DNA of 64,000 nt, taken from JACRCT01 sp049841135. GTDB taxonomy: Bacteria > Myxococcota > Myxococcia > Myxococcales > UBA5297. Position numbers and translations under genes: made by a program. Below the pieces are notes generated by a model. The model ran no database searches. It was not told the origin of the DNA and saw only the letters and a list, made by a program, of their open reading frames with translations. The stretch lies in the NCBI GenBank assembly GCA_049841135.1, contig JASGHK010000007.1, positions 62,001-126,000 of the forward strand, read 5' to 3'. Positions 19,607-28,440 of this stretch are shown here, one piece after another (position 1 is the first letter of the stretch; every line of letters starts with the position of its first letter).

Positions 19607-20953
19607 CTACTTGGCCAGTGGGTCGCACGGAGTGCCGAGCTTCTCGCCCGCGTAGACGCCCAGCGCCGTGTAGATGAGCTGCGCCTGGCCGTCGAGGGCG
19701 AGCCAGCTCACGGGGGTCTTCTGCTTGCCGACGATCCACTCGGGGGTCTTGCCATCGCCGGTGCTCGTGGGGGCCGTGGGGCGCTTCAGGCGGCCGGCGG
19801 TGGTCATGAAGATCTCGTCGGAGGAGTCGAGCGAGTAGTCCTTCATCTCGTACGGGACCATCTTGCCCTTGGTCCCCATGTAGAAGTGGAACTCGCGGTC
19901 GCCTTCCTGGCCGTAGTCGTCCCGGCGCTTCTCGTCGATGAAGAAGTAGTTGCCCTCGTCGTCGCGGGCGATGGCGTAGGCCTGGCGGCGGAAGCGCGGC
20001 TTGAGGAACTTGGCGCCCTTCGTCACCTTCTTGGCCTCGGCCTCGGGCAGCCTCTTGTACTCGGTCTCCACCTTCTTCTTGTTGCCGCAGACGACCTTGT
20101 AGGCGCCCTCGAAGAACTCGATGTCGCCGTCCGGCCCGAAGCTGTCGCGGAACCGGGGGTCCCAGACGGAGTACGAGTATTGCCCGGCGCCGTTGCTGCC
20201 GCCGCCGGTCTTGCGGACCTGGTGGAAGACCTTTCCGTCGCCGAAGAACACGCGGTCGCTGGACTCGTACTTGGGCGGCATCGCCAGGTAGTGGCCCTTG
20301 CCGTCGGTGAGCACGATCAGGTCGTCGGTCTTGATGGACGGATCGATCGGCTCGTCGAGGCCGTTGGGCGGGAGCTTGGCGGGCGTCGCGGTGGCGGCGG
20401 GCGCGACCGGCGCCGGCTCGGCCTTGGCGGGCTCCGCGGGCTTGGCTGGGTCGGCCTTCGGGGCATCGACGGTGCGCATCGGGCCCTTGGTCGGGGCCGC
20501 GCCGAACAGCTCGCTGACCATGGTGGGGATGAGCTCGATCATGTCGTCGATGGACGCCTTGCGGCCGTGGCGGTCCACCTGGGCCACCACCTGGGCCTTC
20601 TTCGGGTCCATCGCCTTCAGGTTGAACATCCAGGTCTCGCCCAGCTTGGAGAGCCGGCCGGTGACGAGGCGGTCGACGCCGAGCGCGCCGCCGACCTCGG
20701 CCATGCACTTGTCGTCGCCGCAGCCCAGCAGGCTCTTCTGCCGCTCCAGGCCCAGGAGCGCACTGATCTCGTCCTGGGTGATGAGCTGCACGCCGGGGAC
20801 TCGGCGGATCTCGCCGGTGATGGCCTCGGTGAGGGCGGCCGCGGCCTTGTCGGAGACGCCTTCGCCGGCGGGCAGGGGCATCAGCGCGACCTTGGTGGCG
20901 CCGGACGCGGTGCACAGCAGCGCAGCGGCCAGGGAGAGTGCGGGAGCGATCAT
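19607..20953 (-). CDS. Secreted protein with CsgG/TolB-like N-terminal domain
   Basis: 448 aa. A signal peptide is followed by a domain (residues 20-150) with the CsgG/TolB N-terminal pattern: KVALMPL, AITGEIRRVPGVQLIT, and CMAEVGGALGVDRLVTG, where a short-lived ATP- or curli-secretin-like fold senses a protein count in some families. A disordered Ala/Pro/Lys linker precedes a second domain with beta-rich sequence (KPRFRRQAYAIARDDEGNYFF near 345 and FHFYMGTKGKMVPYEM near 380). Role unknown. It sits 27 nt after tonB and 13 nt before trpF, so it is probably expressed with the TonB system. Confidence 0.7.
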   Translation of the reverse strand: MIAPALSLAAALLCTASGATKVALMPLPAGEGVSDKAAAALTEAITGEIRRVPGVQLITQDEISALLGLERQKSLLGCGDDKCMAEVGGALGVDRLVTGRLSKLGETWMFNLKAMDPKKAQVVAQVDRHGRKASIDDMIELIPTMVSELFGAAPTKGPMRTVDAPKADPAKPAEPAKAEPAPVAPAATATPAKLPPNGLDEPIDPSIKTDDLIVLTDGKGHYLAMPPKYESSDRVFFGDGKVFHQVRKTGGGSNGAGQYSYSVWDPRFRDSFGPDGDIEFFEGAYKVVCGNKKKVETEYKRLPEAEAKKVTKGAKFLKPRFRRQAYAIARDDEGNYFFIDEKRRDDYGQEGDREFHFYMGTKGKMVPYEMKDYSLDSSDEIFMTTAGRLKRPTAPTSTGDGKTPEWIVGKQKTPVSWLALDGQAQLIYTALGVYAGEKLGTPCDPLAK

Positions 20954-20980
20954 GGGGGCCCCGAAAGAAAACGAGGGACG

Positions 20981-21916
20981 TCAGTCCAGCAGGAAGGTGA
21001 AGGTGTACGTGATCTCGGTGGCGATGGCTTCGTCACCCTCGGTGCCGGGCTTGAAGCGGCACTTCGTGATGGCCGCTACCGCGCTCTCGTCGAAGCCGTA
21101 GCCCAGCGCCTTGACGACCGCCGCCTTGACCACGTTGCCCGTCGAGTCGACCCGGATGCGGAGGACCACCTGGCCTTCGATCCCGAGCTTGCGCGCCTCC
21201 TCGGGGTAGACGCCCTTGCACTCGCCGACCGGCTCGGGGACCTTGGTGACCTTGTACGGCGGCACGTAGCGCCCGCCGGGCGGCGGAGCCGTGACCGGCG
21301 CGGCGTAGGGCTTCACCTCTTCAGGCTTGGGCGCGACCTTGGGCGCCGAGCCGTAGAGCGTATTGCCCACCGGGGCCGCGAACCCTCCGGCCGAGGTGGT
21401 CGAGCTCATCGTGACGCCGATCATCACCGGGGCCTGGGGCTTGGCTTCCGGCGGAGGCGGCTCGTTGGGCGGCGGAGGCGGCATTCCCTTGGGGGGCGGA
21501 GGCGCTTCCTTCGGAGGAGGCGGTGGCGTGAAGACCTTGGCCACCTTCGGAGGATCGGGCTTCTTCTCCTCCTTGGGCGGCTCGGGTGGGGGAGGCGGTG
21601 GAGGCGGTGGCGGCTTGGTCACGACCTCGAACTCGACGGGAGTCTGCTGCTCGATCTTCTTGGGGTGCAGCGCCGCGTCGATGATCAGCAGGACGATGAC
21701 GAAGTGGACGAGCCCCGAGCCGATCATCCCCAGGATGGCGATGAGCGGCAGCGGAGTCGGCCGCGGCGCCTCGATGTGCACCGGCGGCAGCGCGCTCCAG
21801 TTCTGGGGCTGCTTGGCCCGGCGTGTCCCGGGTGGAGGGGGCATGGAGCGCACGGGCTCCGCTGGCAACGAGGTCTGCACCGGATGCGTTCCTGGTCCTA
21901 CCGGCCCTTCTGACAC
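20981..21916 (-). CDS. tonB: TonB-family energy transducer
   Basis: 311 aa, GTG start. One membrane helix (PLIAILGMIGSGLVHFVIVL, near residue 60) is followed by a long proline-rich linker (PPPPPPPPPPEPPKEEKKPD) that spans the periplasm, then the C-terminal TonB domain: YPEEARKLGIEGQVVLRIRV, VVKALGYGFDESAVAAITKCRF. The first phrase is the conserved YPxxAxxxGxEGxVxV motif. It should transmit the proton-motive force from ExbB/ExbD to outer-membrane receptors such as the BtuB-like protein. A start at 21844 is also possible; ribosome sites are weak for both. Confidence 0.9.
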   Translation of the reverse strand: MSEGPVGPGTHPVQTSLPAEPVRSMPPPPGTRRAKQPQNWSALPPVHIEAPRPTPLPLIAILGMIGSGLVHFVIVLLIIDAALHPKKIEQQTPVEFEVVTKPPPPPPPPPPEPPKEEKKPDPPKVAKVFTPPPPPKEAPPPPKGMPPPPPNEPPPPEAKPQAPVMIGVTMSSTTSAGGFAAPVGNTLYGSAPKVAPKPEEVKPYAAPVTAPPPGGRYVPPYKVTKVPEPVGECKGVYPEEARKLGIEGQVVLRIRVDSTGNVVKAAVVKALGYGFDESAVAAITKCRFKPGTEGDEAIATEITYTFTFLLD

Positions 21917-21963
21917 CGACTTCGGTTCCGCGCTTCGCTTCCGGAGTCTACTGCGCCTTCAGC

Positions 21964-22408
21964 TCAGTTCGCCGCCGGGGCAGGGCTCGGCGCGGCCATC
22001 TCGTCCTTCTCGATGTTGATGGCGAACTTGCCGATTCCCTGTCCCTTGATCACGTCGATGATGTGAACGACCGAGCCGTGCAGGGAGTTCTTGTCGGCGC
22101 TGATGATCGCCCGGGCGTCCTTGTCTTTCACCAGGGCGTCCGCGACCTTGCGCTTGAGCTCGTCCTCGGTGCTCTCCACGCCGTCCACGTAGATCTTGGG
22201 GTCCTTGGTCAGCACGATGTTGAGCATCACGCCCACGCTCTCGCCGCCGTGGGCGGCGCGGGGCAGCTTCGACCTCGATCGACTCGCGGACGATGTAGGT
22301 CGCCGTCACCATGAAGATGATGAGCAGGACCAGGGTGATGTCGACGAGCGGAGTGACGTTGATCCCGCTGATCATCTCCTCGTCGTTGTCTTGCGGTGCG
22401 CCTGCCAT
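21964..22408 (-). CDS. exbD: ExbD/TolR-type proton-channel subunit, one frameshift
   Basis: About 147 aa after correction, the normal ExbD length. N-terminus EEMISGINVTPLVDITLVLL contains the membrane helix with the conserved Asp (PLVDITLVLLIIFMVTA) needed for proton coupling; the C-terminal periplasmic domain ends in KGQGIGKFAINIEKDEM. The frames meet at GAAGCTGCC (minus strand, 22265-22271). Removing one base gives the expected conserved phrase ESIEVKLP or ESIEVELP. Without the correction the channel would lack its periplasmic domain, so I favour a sequence error. Ribosome site GGGAG is 6 nt before ATG 22408; exbB ends 12 nt upstream. Confidence 0.85.
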
Positions 22409-22419
22409 GGTCGGCTCCC

Positions 22420-23136
22420 TTACGCGGCCTTCTTGGAGTCGTCGCGCACGGCCTTCAGGTGGCTCTGCCAGGCGTGGCTGAGCGCGGTGGCGCTGCCGTT
22501 GAGCTTCTTGAGCCAGCGCTGGAAGAAGTTGTAGGCGACGACCGCGGGGATGGCGACGGCGAGGCCGACGGCGGTGGCGACGAGCGCGCCGGAGATGCCG
22601 CTCATGACCGCGCTCGCCCCGCCGGCCTTGGCCGAGGGAGGCGCGTTGGCCAGGTCGTGGAAGGCGCGGATGATGCCGAGCACGGTGCCGAACAGGCCGA
22701 TGAACGGCGCGTTGTTGCCCAGGGTGCCCAGGATGGACAGCCAGGCGTCGTAGCGCAGCTTCTCGGTGGCCATCGTCGCGGCGATGACCTCGTCCACCGA
22801 CTCCGGGCCCTTGTCCGTCGCGTTGATGGCCTCGCGGACGACCGCGGCCTCGATGCCCTTCTTGCCCTCGACGGCCTTGCGCGCGAAGTCCACGTCGCCG
22901 GCAGCGAGCTTCTTGGTCAGCTGGTCCACGCCCTTGAGGCTGTTGCTGGTGAAGAAGATGGTGCGCTCGATCATCACGGCGACCGACGCGACCGACAGGG
23001 CGATCAGGATCCAGAGGACCCATTCCTCGCCGAGGAGGGTGAAACCTTGCAGGAGGCTGAGGAGCATTCCCGATTCGGGCGCGGACGGTGTGGGCGCCGC
23101 CGCTGCGGCGAAGGCTTGGATCAGGTCGAGGGGCAT
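22420..23136 (-). CDS. exbB: ExbB/TolQ/MotA-type proton-channel subunit
   Basis: 238 aa, usual ExbB length. Three membrane helices: LLGEEWVLWILIALSVASVAV near residue 35, NNAPFIGLFGTVLGIIRAF near 145, and SGISGALVATAVGLAVAIPA near 185. The latter two carry the Thr and Gly positions that are conserved in ExbB/TolQ/MotA. With ExbD it forms the proton-driven motor for TonB. First gene of the minus-strand run exbB-exbD-tonB. The ribosome site is weak. Confidence 0.9.
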   Translation of the reverse strand: MPLDLIQAFAAAAAPTPSAPESGMLLSLLQGFTLLGEEWVLWILIALSVASVAVMIERTIFFTSNSLKGVDQLTKKLAAGDVDFARKAVEGKKGIEAAVVREAINATDKGPESVDEVIAATMATEKLRYDAWLSILGTLGNNAPFIGLFGTVLGIIRAFHDLANAPPSAKAGGASAVMSGISGALVATAVGLAVAIPAVVAYNFFQRWLKKLNGSATALSHAWQSHLKAVRDDSKKAA

Positions 23137-23336
23137 CTTGGTTCCGATGGGCGCGCCGGCCCGGCACGCGCCTCTTCCGCCGATCCCGGCGGAGGCTGGC
23201 TGAGTGGTGCGCCAATTGAATCCGGGGGAGGCCTCAAGTCAAGCCGTGATGGTTTCCACCCTGGACGGGAGTGGCTCCGCACGACTCCTCTCCGGACAGC
23301 CAGGAGCCGCGCAGGTTGGCTGGAGCCAAGGGCGGG

Positions 23337-26300
23337 TTACCAGCCTTCCTTCGCCACCTTGCTCCAGCGCTCGAGGATCTCGTTGGGCGTCAGCGCGCGC
23401 GGCGGCTCGGCCGATCCGCTGGAGGGCAGAGCCGCGGTGCCGCCCCCGCCGCCGCCTCGCCGGGGCGGATTGAACGGAGGCTTGTCCCAGCCGTTGCCGT
23501 CGCCGTCGACGAAGATGGGGCTGGTCACGGCGAAGGGCCGGACGGCGGCGCCGTTCTTGCCCCAGACCAGCGGGAAGAGCGGCTTGGTCCCGTACACCAT
23601 CGCCACGATCCAGTTGTCGCCGGCCGGAGCGGGCAGGTCGAAGCTCACCTGCTTGTGCCAGCGCCAGTAGACGGTCTCGCCGACCTTGAAGGCCTGCTCC
23701 TTGTCCGCCTCGCCCAGCGTGACGGCCTGGCTGGCGGTGATGCTGGTCAGCGGCCAGTTGGTGTTCGTCTCGCCGTTGCAGCCGACGCGGGTGGTCTTGA
23801 ACTCGGGGCTCGTGGGGTCCACCGGGCAGGTCGCGTCGTCCGAGGGCAGGTGCATGTAGAGCTCGACCTTGCTCACGTCGATGTTCGGCGGCGCCTGGAT
23901 GTCCACCACCACCTTCATGGCGTCGGTCGAATGGGCCAGCACGTCGCCGATGCCCGCCCGCTCGCCCTTCTCGGTCCCGTCCTGGCCCACGCGCACGGCC
24001 CAGGCCTGGACGTAGAAGCCGTCGCCCACCACCGTGTGCAGCCCGTTGACCGCGGCGCTGACGGCGGCCGGGGTGATCTTCGCCGGCGCGTCGTCGGGGA
24101 CCTTGACCCAGGCGCGCCAGTACCCGGCCGGTGCGGCGAAGCGGGTGTGGGCGTCGGAGCCGCCGATCGCCGCGATGCGCATGCCGCGGGAGATCATCGT
24201 GAACCAGTCGTTGAACGGCCCGTGGGCGAGGTACGGGTCGAAGCCGTCGGTGCCGCCGTTGAGCAGCTCGTAGCCGTTGAAGTCGCCGGAGATGAGCTTG
24301 GTGTCGCCCGTGGTGGCGTCGGAGGGAAGCGCCATCCCGAAGGTCTTCGGGTCGGCGTGCGTGGAGAAGGTGTCCAGGTCCACCTTCAGGTCGGAGAGCA
24401 CGCCCAGCGGCCAGCCGCGCGGGTGGTTGATCTGGATGGTGGTGGCGCCCTTCTTTCGGGCCTCGGCGAAGATCTGCGCGGCCGACGGCGTCGGCCCGCG
24501 CCCGCCGCCCCAGTCGATGGCCCCGCCGCTGATGGGGTCGCTCGGGTCGCGCGCGATTGGGTAGGCGTTGGTGTGCCCGAAGTCGACCGGCGAGACCTCC
24601 TCGCCGGAGACGGTGGCCAGCAGCTTCTCGGCGCCGATGGCCACGATGTCCGGGCGGAAGTCGCTGACGTAGTCGTGGTCGGTGGCGACCAGCACGTCGA
24701 CGCCCTCGGCGGCGAAGGAGAGCGCGCGCACCGGGCCGGTCACGTAGCTGTCGGGGCTGAAGACGCTGTGCACGTGGAAGTCGCCGGAGGCCCAGCCCGC
24801 GCTGTCGACCACGTGGGCGAGCCGGGCCTGGACCGAGCCGTCGGAAGTGCGCAGGTCGACGTAGGCCGGCGGGGCGGTGGGGTAGTCGGCGGGGTAGAGC
24901 GTCCACTCCGGGCCGCGGGAGACGACGACCGAGTACTCGCCCGGCGGGACCTCGAAGGTGGCGCTGCCGGTGACCGGGACGAAGTCCACCCGCTGCACGT
25001 CGTCGGGGATGGGGTCGCGCACGGTGTCGGTGAAGCGCACCAGCGAGGCCCAGGTCGCCGGGCAGTCGCTGGTGGCGCAGGCGACGACCACCTTGGCGGG
25101 CAGCGGGGACCCGTCGGCGGCGTCGGAGACCTCGACCGTCAGCCGGCGGGGCGGCACGAGCTCGAAGTCGGCCTTGGCCTCGCCCTCCGCCGCGACCTGG
25201 AGGATGACCGTCGGCGGCGGGGTCGACCCTGGCGCCCAGGCCGAGGCGAGGTAGCTGCCGGTGGCGAGCGAGCCGGCGTAGCGGCCCTGGGCGTCGGTGA
25301 CGAAGACCGCGGAGATGTCGCCGTCGCGCTGCAGGCTCACCCGCGCCCCGGCCAGCGGCACGCCGCCGCGGGTGACGGTGCCCGAGAAGCGGCCGACCTT
25401 GAAGTTGGAGAGCGCCCCGCGCCAGGTCTCGATGAGCGAGGCCACCTCGCCGAGGTCCTTGCCCACCACGAAGTCGCGGGCGATGGCGCGCGCGCCGCCC
25501 GCGGGAATCTTCAGCTCGCCCGGCCGGTTGGTCGCGTTGGGGTCGAGCCAGGAGGAGACGCCGGAGAGGCCGTTGGCGCCGATGAGGATGCCGGTGACGC
25601 CGGCGATGGTCATCACCGCGTTGGTGGCCTCGGGGAAGTAGGGCGAGTCGGCGCGGTAGGGCGCGTAGCCGTAGGCCACCCCGTCGCCCTGGTAGCCGAA
25701 CCAGCTCATGCGGTCGATGCCGAAGCACATGCCGCCGTAGCCGAAGCCGCCGGTGCACGACTGGCCGTTGAAGAGCTTCACCGACCAGCCGGGGTCGGCC
25801 AGGTCGCCGGCGACGGTGACGATGTCCTCCGTCCCCTCGTTGCAGAAGGCGGTGACGTAGCGCACCCGCTGCTCGCCGGGGTTGAGGATGAAGTAGCTCG
25901 TCAGCTTGAGCGGCAGCGCCCGGTCGGTGTCGAGGGTGGGGACGCTGAAGATGTTCTTGATGCGCAGGTAGTTCTGCGCGGTGTCGCGGCCGCTGATGGC
26001 GACGATGGCCGGCTCGCCCTCGCCGCCTTGGGAGAGGACCTCGGTGAAGTCGGGGTCGATGGTGCGCGAGAGGTTGTAGAAGAGCCCCACCTCGCCGAAC
26101 TGGTCCTGCCCGGGACCTTGGCGCACGAGGTCGGCGTCGATGATGCTGCCGCCGAAGGGGTTGGGCGAGATGTGCCGGTCGGGGCCCTGCACCGCGACCT
26201 TGATCTGGTCGTTGGCGAGCAGGAAGTCGCCCACCTTGGCCCAGGCGTTGGGGCCGCCCACGAAGTCCGCCGCGGACTCCATCTGCTTGGCCCGCGTGGT

Positions 26301-26501
26301 GCCCGAGCCGGGGACGAGGAAGCGCTCGAGCGGGAAGTCGCAGCGCTGGGCAGGCGGGCCGCCGTCCACTGGCTCGGGTGCGTCGGCGTCGGGGTGGCCG
26401 GCATCCTCGCCGACGATGCGCGAGTCGGGGCAGCCGGTGAAGGCCAGGACCAAGGCGGTCAGGGCGGCGGACGCGATGGAGCGGACGAACTGGGCACGCA
26501 T
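23337..26501 (-). CDS. CehA/McbA-type PHP metallohydrolase lipoprotein
   Basis: 1,054 aa. Lipobox LAFTGC (Cys about 24) anchors it to the envelope. Residues 370-560 contain beta-sandwich repeats typical of carboxypeptidase-regulatory-like domains (GTVTRGGVPLAGARVSLQRD). The PHP catalytic region follows: GDFHVHSVFSPDS, VLVATDHDYVSDF, and GGSDAHTRFAAP, giving the His/Asp metal-binding set of CehA/McbA hydrolases (phosphoesterase-like). The C-terminal 250 residues are beta-rich and end in a disordered Gly stretch (GGGGGGTAA) and a short tail. The substrate is unknown. The gene is long for the family because of the extra beta domains. It lies 82 nt from the K+ channel gene and on the same strand. 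Confidence 0.85.
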   Translation of the reverse strand: MRAQFVRSIASAALTALVLAFTGCPDSRIVGEDAGHPDADAPEPVDGGPPAQRCDFPLERFLVPGSGTTRAKQMESAADFVGGPNAWAKVGDFLLANDQIKVAVQGPDRHISPNPFGGSIIDADLVRQGPGQDQFGEVGLFYNLSRTIDPDFTEVLSQGGEGEPAIVAISGRDTAQNYLRIKNIFSVPTLDTDRALPLKLTSYFILNPGEQRVRYVTAFCNEGTEDIVTVAGDLADPGWSVKLFNGQSCTGGFGYGGMCFGIDRMSWFGYQGDGVAYGYAPYRADSPYFPEATNAVMTIAGVTGILIGANGLSGVSSWLDPNATNRPGELKIPAGGARAIARDFVVGKDLGEVASLIETWRGALSNFKVGRFSGTVTRGGVPLAGARVSLQRDGDISAVFVTDAQGRYAGSLATGSYLASAWAPGSTPPPTVILQVAAEGEAKADFELVPPRRLTVEVSDAADGSPLPAKVVVACATSDCPATWASLVRFTDTVRDPIPDDVQRVDFVPVTGSATFEVPPGEYSVVVSRGPEWTLYPADYPTAPPAYVDLRTSDGSVQARLAHVVDSAGWASGDFHVHSVFSPDSYVTGPVRALSFAAEGVDVLVATDHDYVSDFRPDIVAIGAEKLLATVSGEEVSPVDFGHTNAYPIARDPSDPISGGAIDWGGGRGPTPSAAQIFAEARKKGATTIQINHPRGWPLGVLSDLKVDLDTFSTHADPKTFGMALPSDATTGDTKLISGDFNGYELLNGGTDGFDPYLAHGPFNDWFTMISRGMRIAAIGGSDAHTRFAAPAGYWRAWVKVPDDAPAKITPAAVSAAVNGLHTVVGDGFYVQAWAVRVGQDGTEKGERAGIGDVLAHSTDAMKVVVDIQAPPNIDVSKVELYMHLPSDDATCPVDPTSPEFKTTRVGCNGETNTNWPLTSITASQAVTLGEADKEQAFKVGETVYWRWHKQVSFDLPAPAGDNWIVAMVYGTKPLFPLVWGKNGAAVRPFAVTSPIFVDGDGNGWDKPPFNPPRRGGGGGGTAALPSSGSAEPPRALTPNEILERWSKVAKEGW

Positions 26502-26583
26502 GGTTGGAGATCGTCCCCGGGCTCTGGCGCTGCGGCAAGCGGGGACCCACCACGGGCCCCCGGCGAGAGTTGTAATGCCGACG

Positions 26584-27642
26584 TCAGGCGGACTTCACGT
26601 CTGCCGTGCTCGCGGGCTCGCCGGTGATCTTGCGGAAGGTCTCGAACGGGGCCTGCAGCACGGCCAGGTCTCCCGCCTGGAGCTTCTCGGTGCTCTTGGG
26701 GTCGAAGGCCGGCGCTCCGCCACGGCGCAGGCGCAGGACGCGCACGCCCACCTCGTCCTGGGCCTGGGCGACGGTGAGGCCGCAGAGCGGCGGGGCCACC
26801 GGGATCTCGCCGACCACCACCATCTGGTCGTCGAGGTCGAAGGAGGTCTTGATGCACGCGTCGAGCGCGGCGGCGGCGAAGGCGGGGGCCGAGAGCGAGG
26901 AGGTGGAGAAGGCCTCGACCTGGAACGCGTCCTCCACCTTGCGCACCAGGTCGTCGTCGAACAGCCGCATCACCACGCGGATCTTCGGGTTCAGCCGGCG
27001 GGCGTCGAGGGCGATGTTGAGGTTGGCCAGGTCGTCGTCGGTGGCGCAGATGATGGCGCGGGCGGCCTTGATGTTGGTCGCCTCCAGCGCGTTGCTGGCG
27101 CGCACGTCGTCGATGAGGATGGGCACGCCGTCGTTGCGCAGGGCCTGCACGAAGGGCGCCGCCTCGTTGCGCTCGACGACCACCACGTCGAGGCCGAGCT
27201 TGTGGAGGCGGTCGAGGACGCGGTAGCCGATGCGCCCGGCGCCGCAGAGCACCACGTGGTTCTTGAGCGTATGGGCCTGCACGGCGATCCACTCCTTGTC
27301 GTTGCGGTGCTTGGCGAAGAAGAGGAAGCCGAAGCGCACCAGACCGTCGGCCAGCACCGCGATGCCCAGCACCGGGATGAGGGCCTCCACGAACATCAGC
27401 CACCAGCTGTCGGGCATCTCCAGCGTGGGCTGGCCCATCATCAGGAAGTAGGTGGCCCCCATGGCCTGGGCGAGGTTGATGCCCGAGCCGTGGTGCTTGT
27501 AGCCCAGCCACAGGAGCAGGCTGCCGCCCAGCTGCACGACCGCCAGGAGGATGAAGGTCACCTTGAACCGGCGCACCAGCACCTGCAGGTAGCGCAGCTG
27601 GACGCGCGCGCGGTGCATCAGCGATCGCTCGGGGCGGGCCAT
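26584..27642 (-). CDS. Potassium channel-like protein with TrkA-N (RCK) domain
   Basis: 352 aa from ATG 27642. Two membrane helices (FILLAVVQLGGSLLLWLG and WLMFVEALIPVLGIAVL) flank a pore-like segment (ATYFLMMGQPTLEMPDSW) that lacks the canonical TVGYGD filter, so ion selectivity is uncertain. The C-terminal half is a TrkA-N/RCK nucleotide-binding domain: HVVLCGAGRIGYRVLDRL (Rossmann GxGxxG), VVVVERNEA, and AIICATDDDLANLNI. A TrkA-C-like stretch ends the protein. This layout is found in KefB-like and Kch-like channels. In-frame sequence upstream of 27642 is repeat-derived, so a start further upstream is unlikely. Confidence 0.75.
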   Translation of the reverse strand: MARPERSLMHRARVQLRYLQVLVRRFKVTFILLAVVQLGGSLLLWLGYKHHGSGINLAQAMGATYFLMMGQPTLEMPDSWWLMFVEALIPVLGIAVLADGLVRFGFLFFAKHRNDKEWIAVQAHTLKNHVVLCGAGRIGYRVLDRLHKLGLDVVVVERNEAAPFVQALRNDGVPILIDDVRASNALEATNIKAARAIICATDDDLANLNIALDARRLNPKIRVVMRLFDDDLVRKVEDAFQVEAFSTSSLSAPAFAAAALDACIKTSFDLDDQMVVVGEIPVAPPLCGLTVAQAQDEVGVRVLRLRRGGAPAFDPKSTEKLQAGDLAVLQAPFETFRKITGEPASTADVKSA

Positions 27643-27681
27643 GGCAAGAGCGTTGGTAGCACGCCGCGGGCGTTCGTGGGA

Positions 27682-27784
27682 GCCCCGCGCTGTGCGGGGC
27701 CCTTGCCGCCTTCCATGGGTCCCATAGGTCGCAAAAGCCCCATACGTCTCAGGGGACCTATAGGACGTATGGGACGCATACGAC
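27682..27784. repeat. Hairpin and short inverted/direct repeats between divergent genes
   Basis: GCCCCGC (27682-27688) and GCGGGGC (27694-27700) form a perfect 7-bp hairpin. Next to it lies a cluster of near-repeats: CCCATAGGTC (27721-27730), CCCATACGTC (27738-27747) and GACGTATGGG (27764-27773). The last two are exact inverted repeats, and GACCTATAGG (27755-27764) is a near inverted copy of the first. The cluster lies in the 285-bp gap between the channel gene and the divergent cNMP-binding gene. It could be a dispersed extragenic repeat or a regulator site. Confidence 0.55.
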
Positions 27785-27927
27785 CGCTGGGATTGGCGCT
27801 CCGCCTCGGCGGCCAAGGCTTGCTAAAGGTATGTCAGCGTTCATCAACATGGACCGGCCTCTGGGGCCACGCAGTGAGGGTGGCCCGGTTTGGCAGCCAC
27901 GCCAGCCGCGTGGTACGGCTTTGGCCC

Positions 27928-28389
27928 ATGGACACCTCACTGCTCAAGAAGGTCCCGCTCTTCGAGGGCCTCAACTCCCCGCAGCTCGAGAAGATCGCCA
28001 GCATCACCACCGAGCGCGTCATCGAAGCCGGCGAGAAGATCTTCAAAGAGGGCGATTCCGGCGACGAGTTCTTCATCATCATCGAAGGCCGCGTGCGCAT
28101 CTCCAAGCACGTGCCGGGCATCGGCGAGGAGGCGCTGGCCATCCTCGAGGTGGGCTCCTACTTCGGCGAGATGGCGCTGGTCGACGACACCCCACGCTCC
28201 GCGGACGCCGTCGCCCACACCCGCACCAAGCTGCGCGTCATCCGCCGCGACGAGCTCGACGGGCTGATGTTCACCGACAAGGACATCGCCTACACGCTCT
28301 TGTGGACCTTCACCCGGACGCTGGCCATCCGCCTTCGCGAGACCAACGAGAAGATCAAGGCGTTCTTCGCCATGTCCGCGCGGTTCTAG
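27928..28389 (+). CDS. Cyclic nucleotide-binding domain protein
   Basis: 153 aa, one CNB (CAP_ED) domain. N-terminal LLKKVPLFEGLNSPQLEKIA is the family start; the phosphate-binding cassette is FGEMALVDDTPRSADAVA near residue 80, close to the PRAA-type consensus for cAMP or cGMP binding. No DNA-binding or kinase domain follows; the C-terminal helix (LRETNEKIKAFFAM) may mediate dimerisation or bind a partner. Divergent from the K+ channel gene with 285 bp between; a functional link with that channel is possible but unproven. Confidence 0.85.
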   Translation: MDTSLLKKVPLFEGLNSPQLEKIASITTERVIEAGEKIFKEGDSGDEFFIIIEGRVRISKHVPGIGEEALAILEVGSYFGEMALVDDTPRSADAVAHTRTKLRVIRRDELDGLMFTDKDIAYTLLWTFTRTLAIRLRETNEKIKAFFAMSARF

Positions 28390-28440
28390 AAAGCGCGCTC
28401 CCCGCCGTTCTTCGTTCTCCGAGGCCGACGCTCGGGCTCC

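Noticed and set aside
23271..28389. Long plus-strand open frames antisense to the PHP lipoprotein and channel genes
   Set aside because: They are artefacts of high GC content: Arg/Gly/Val-rich, no domain motifs, no ribosome sites, and opposite genes with clear families.
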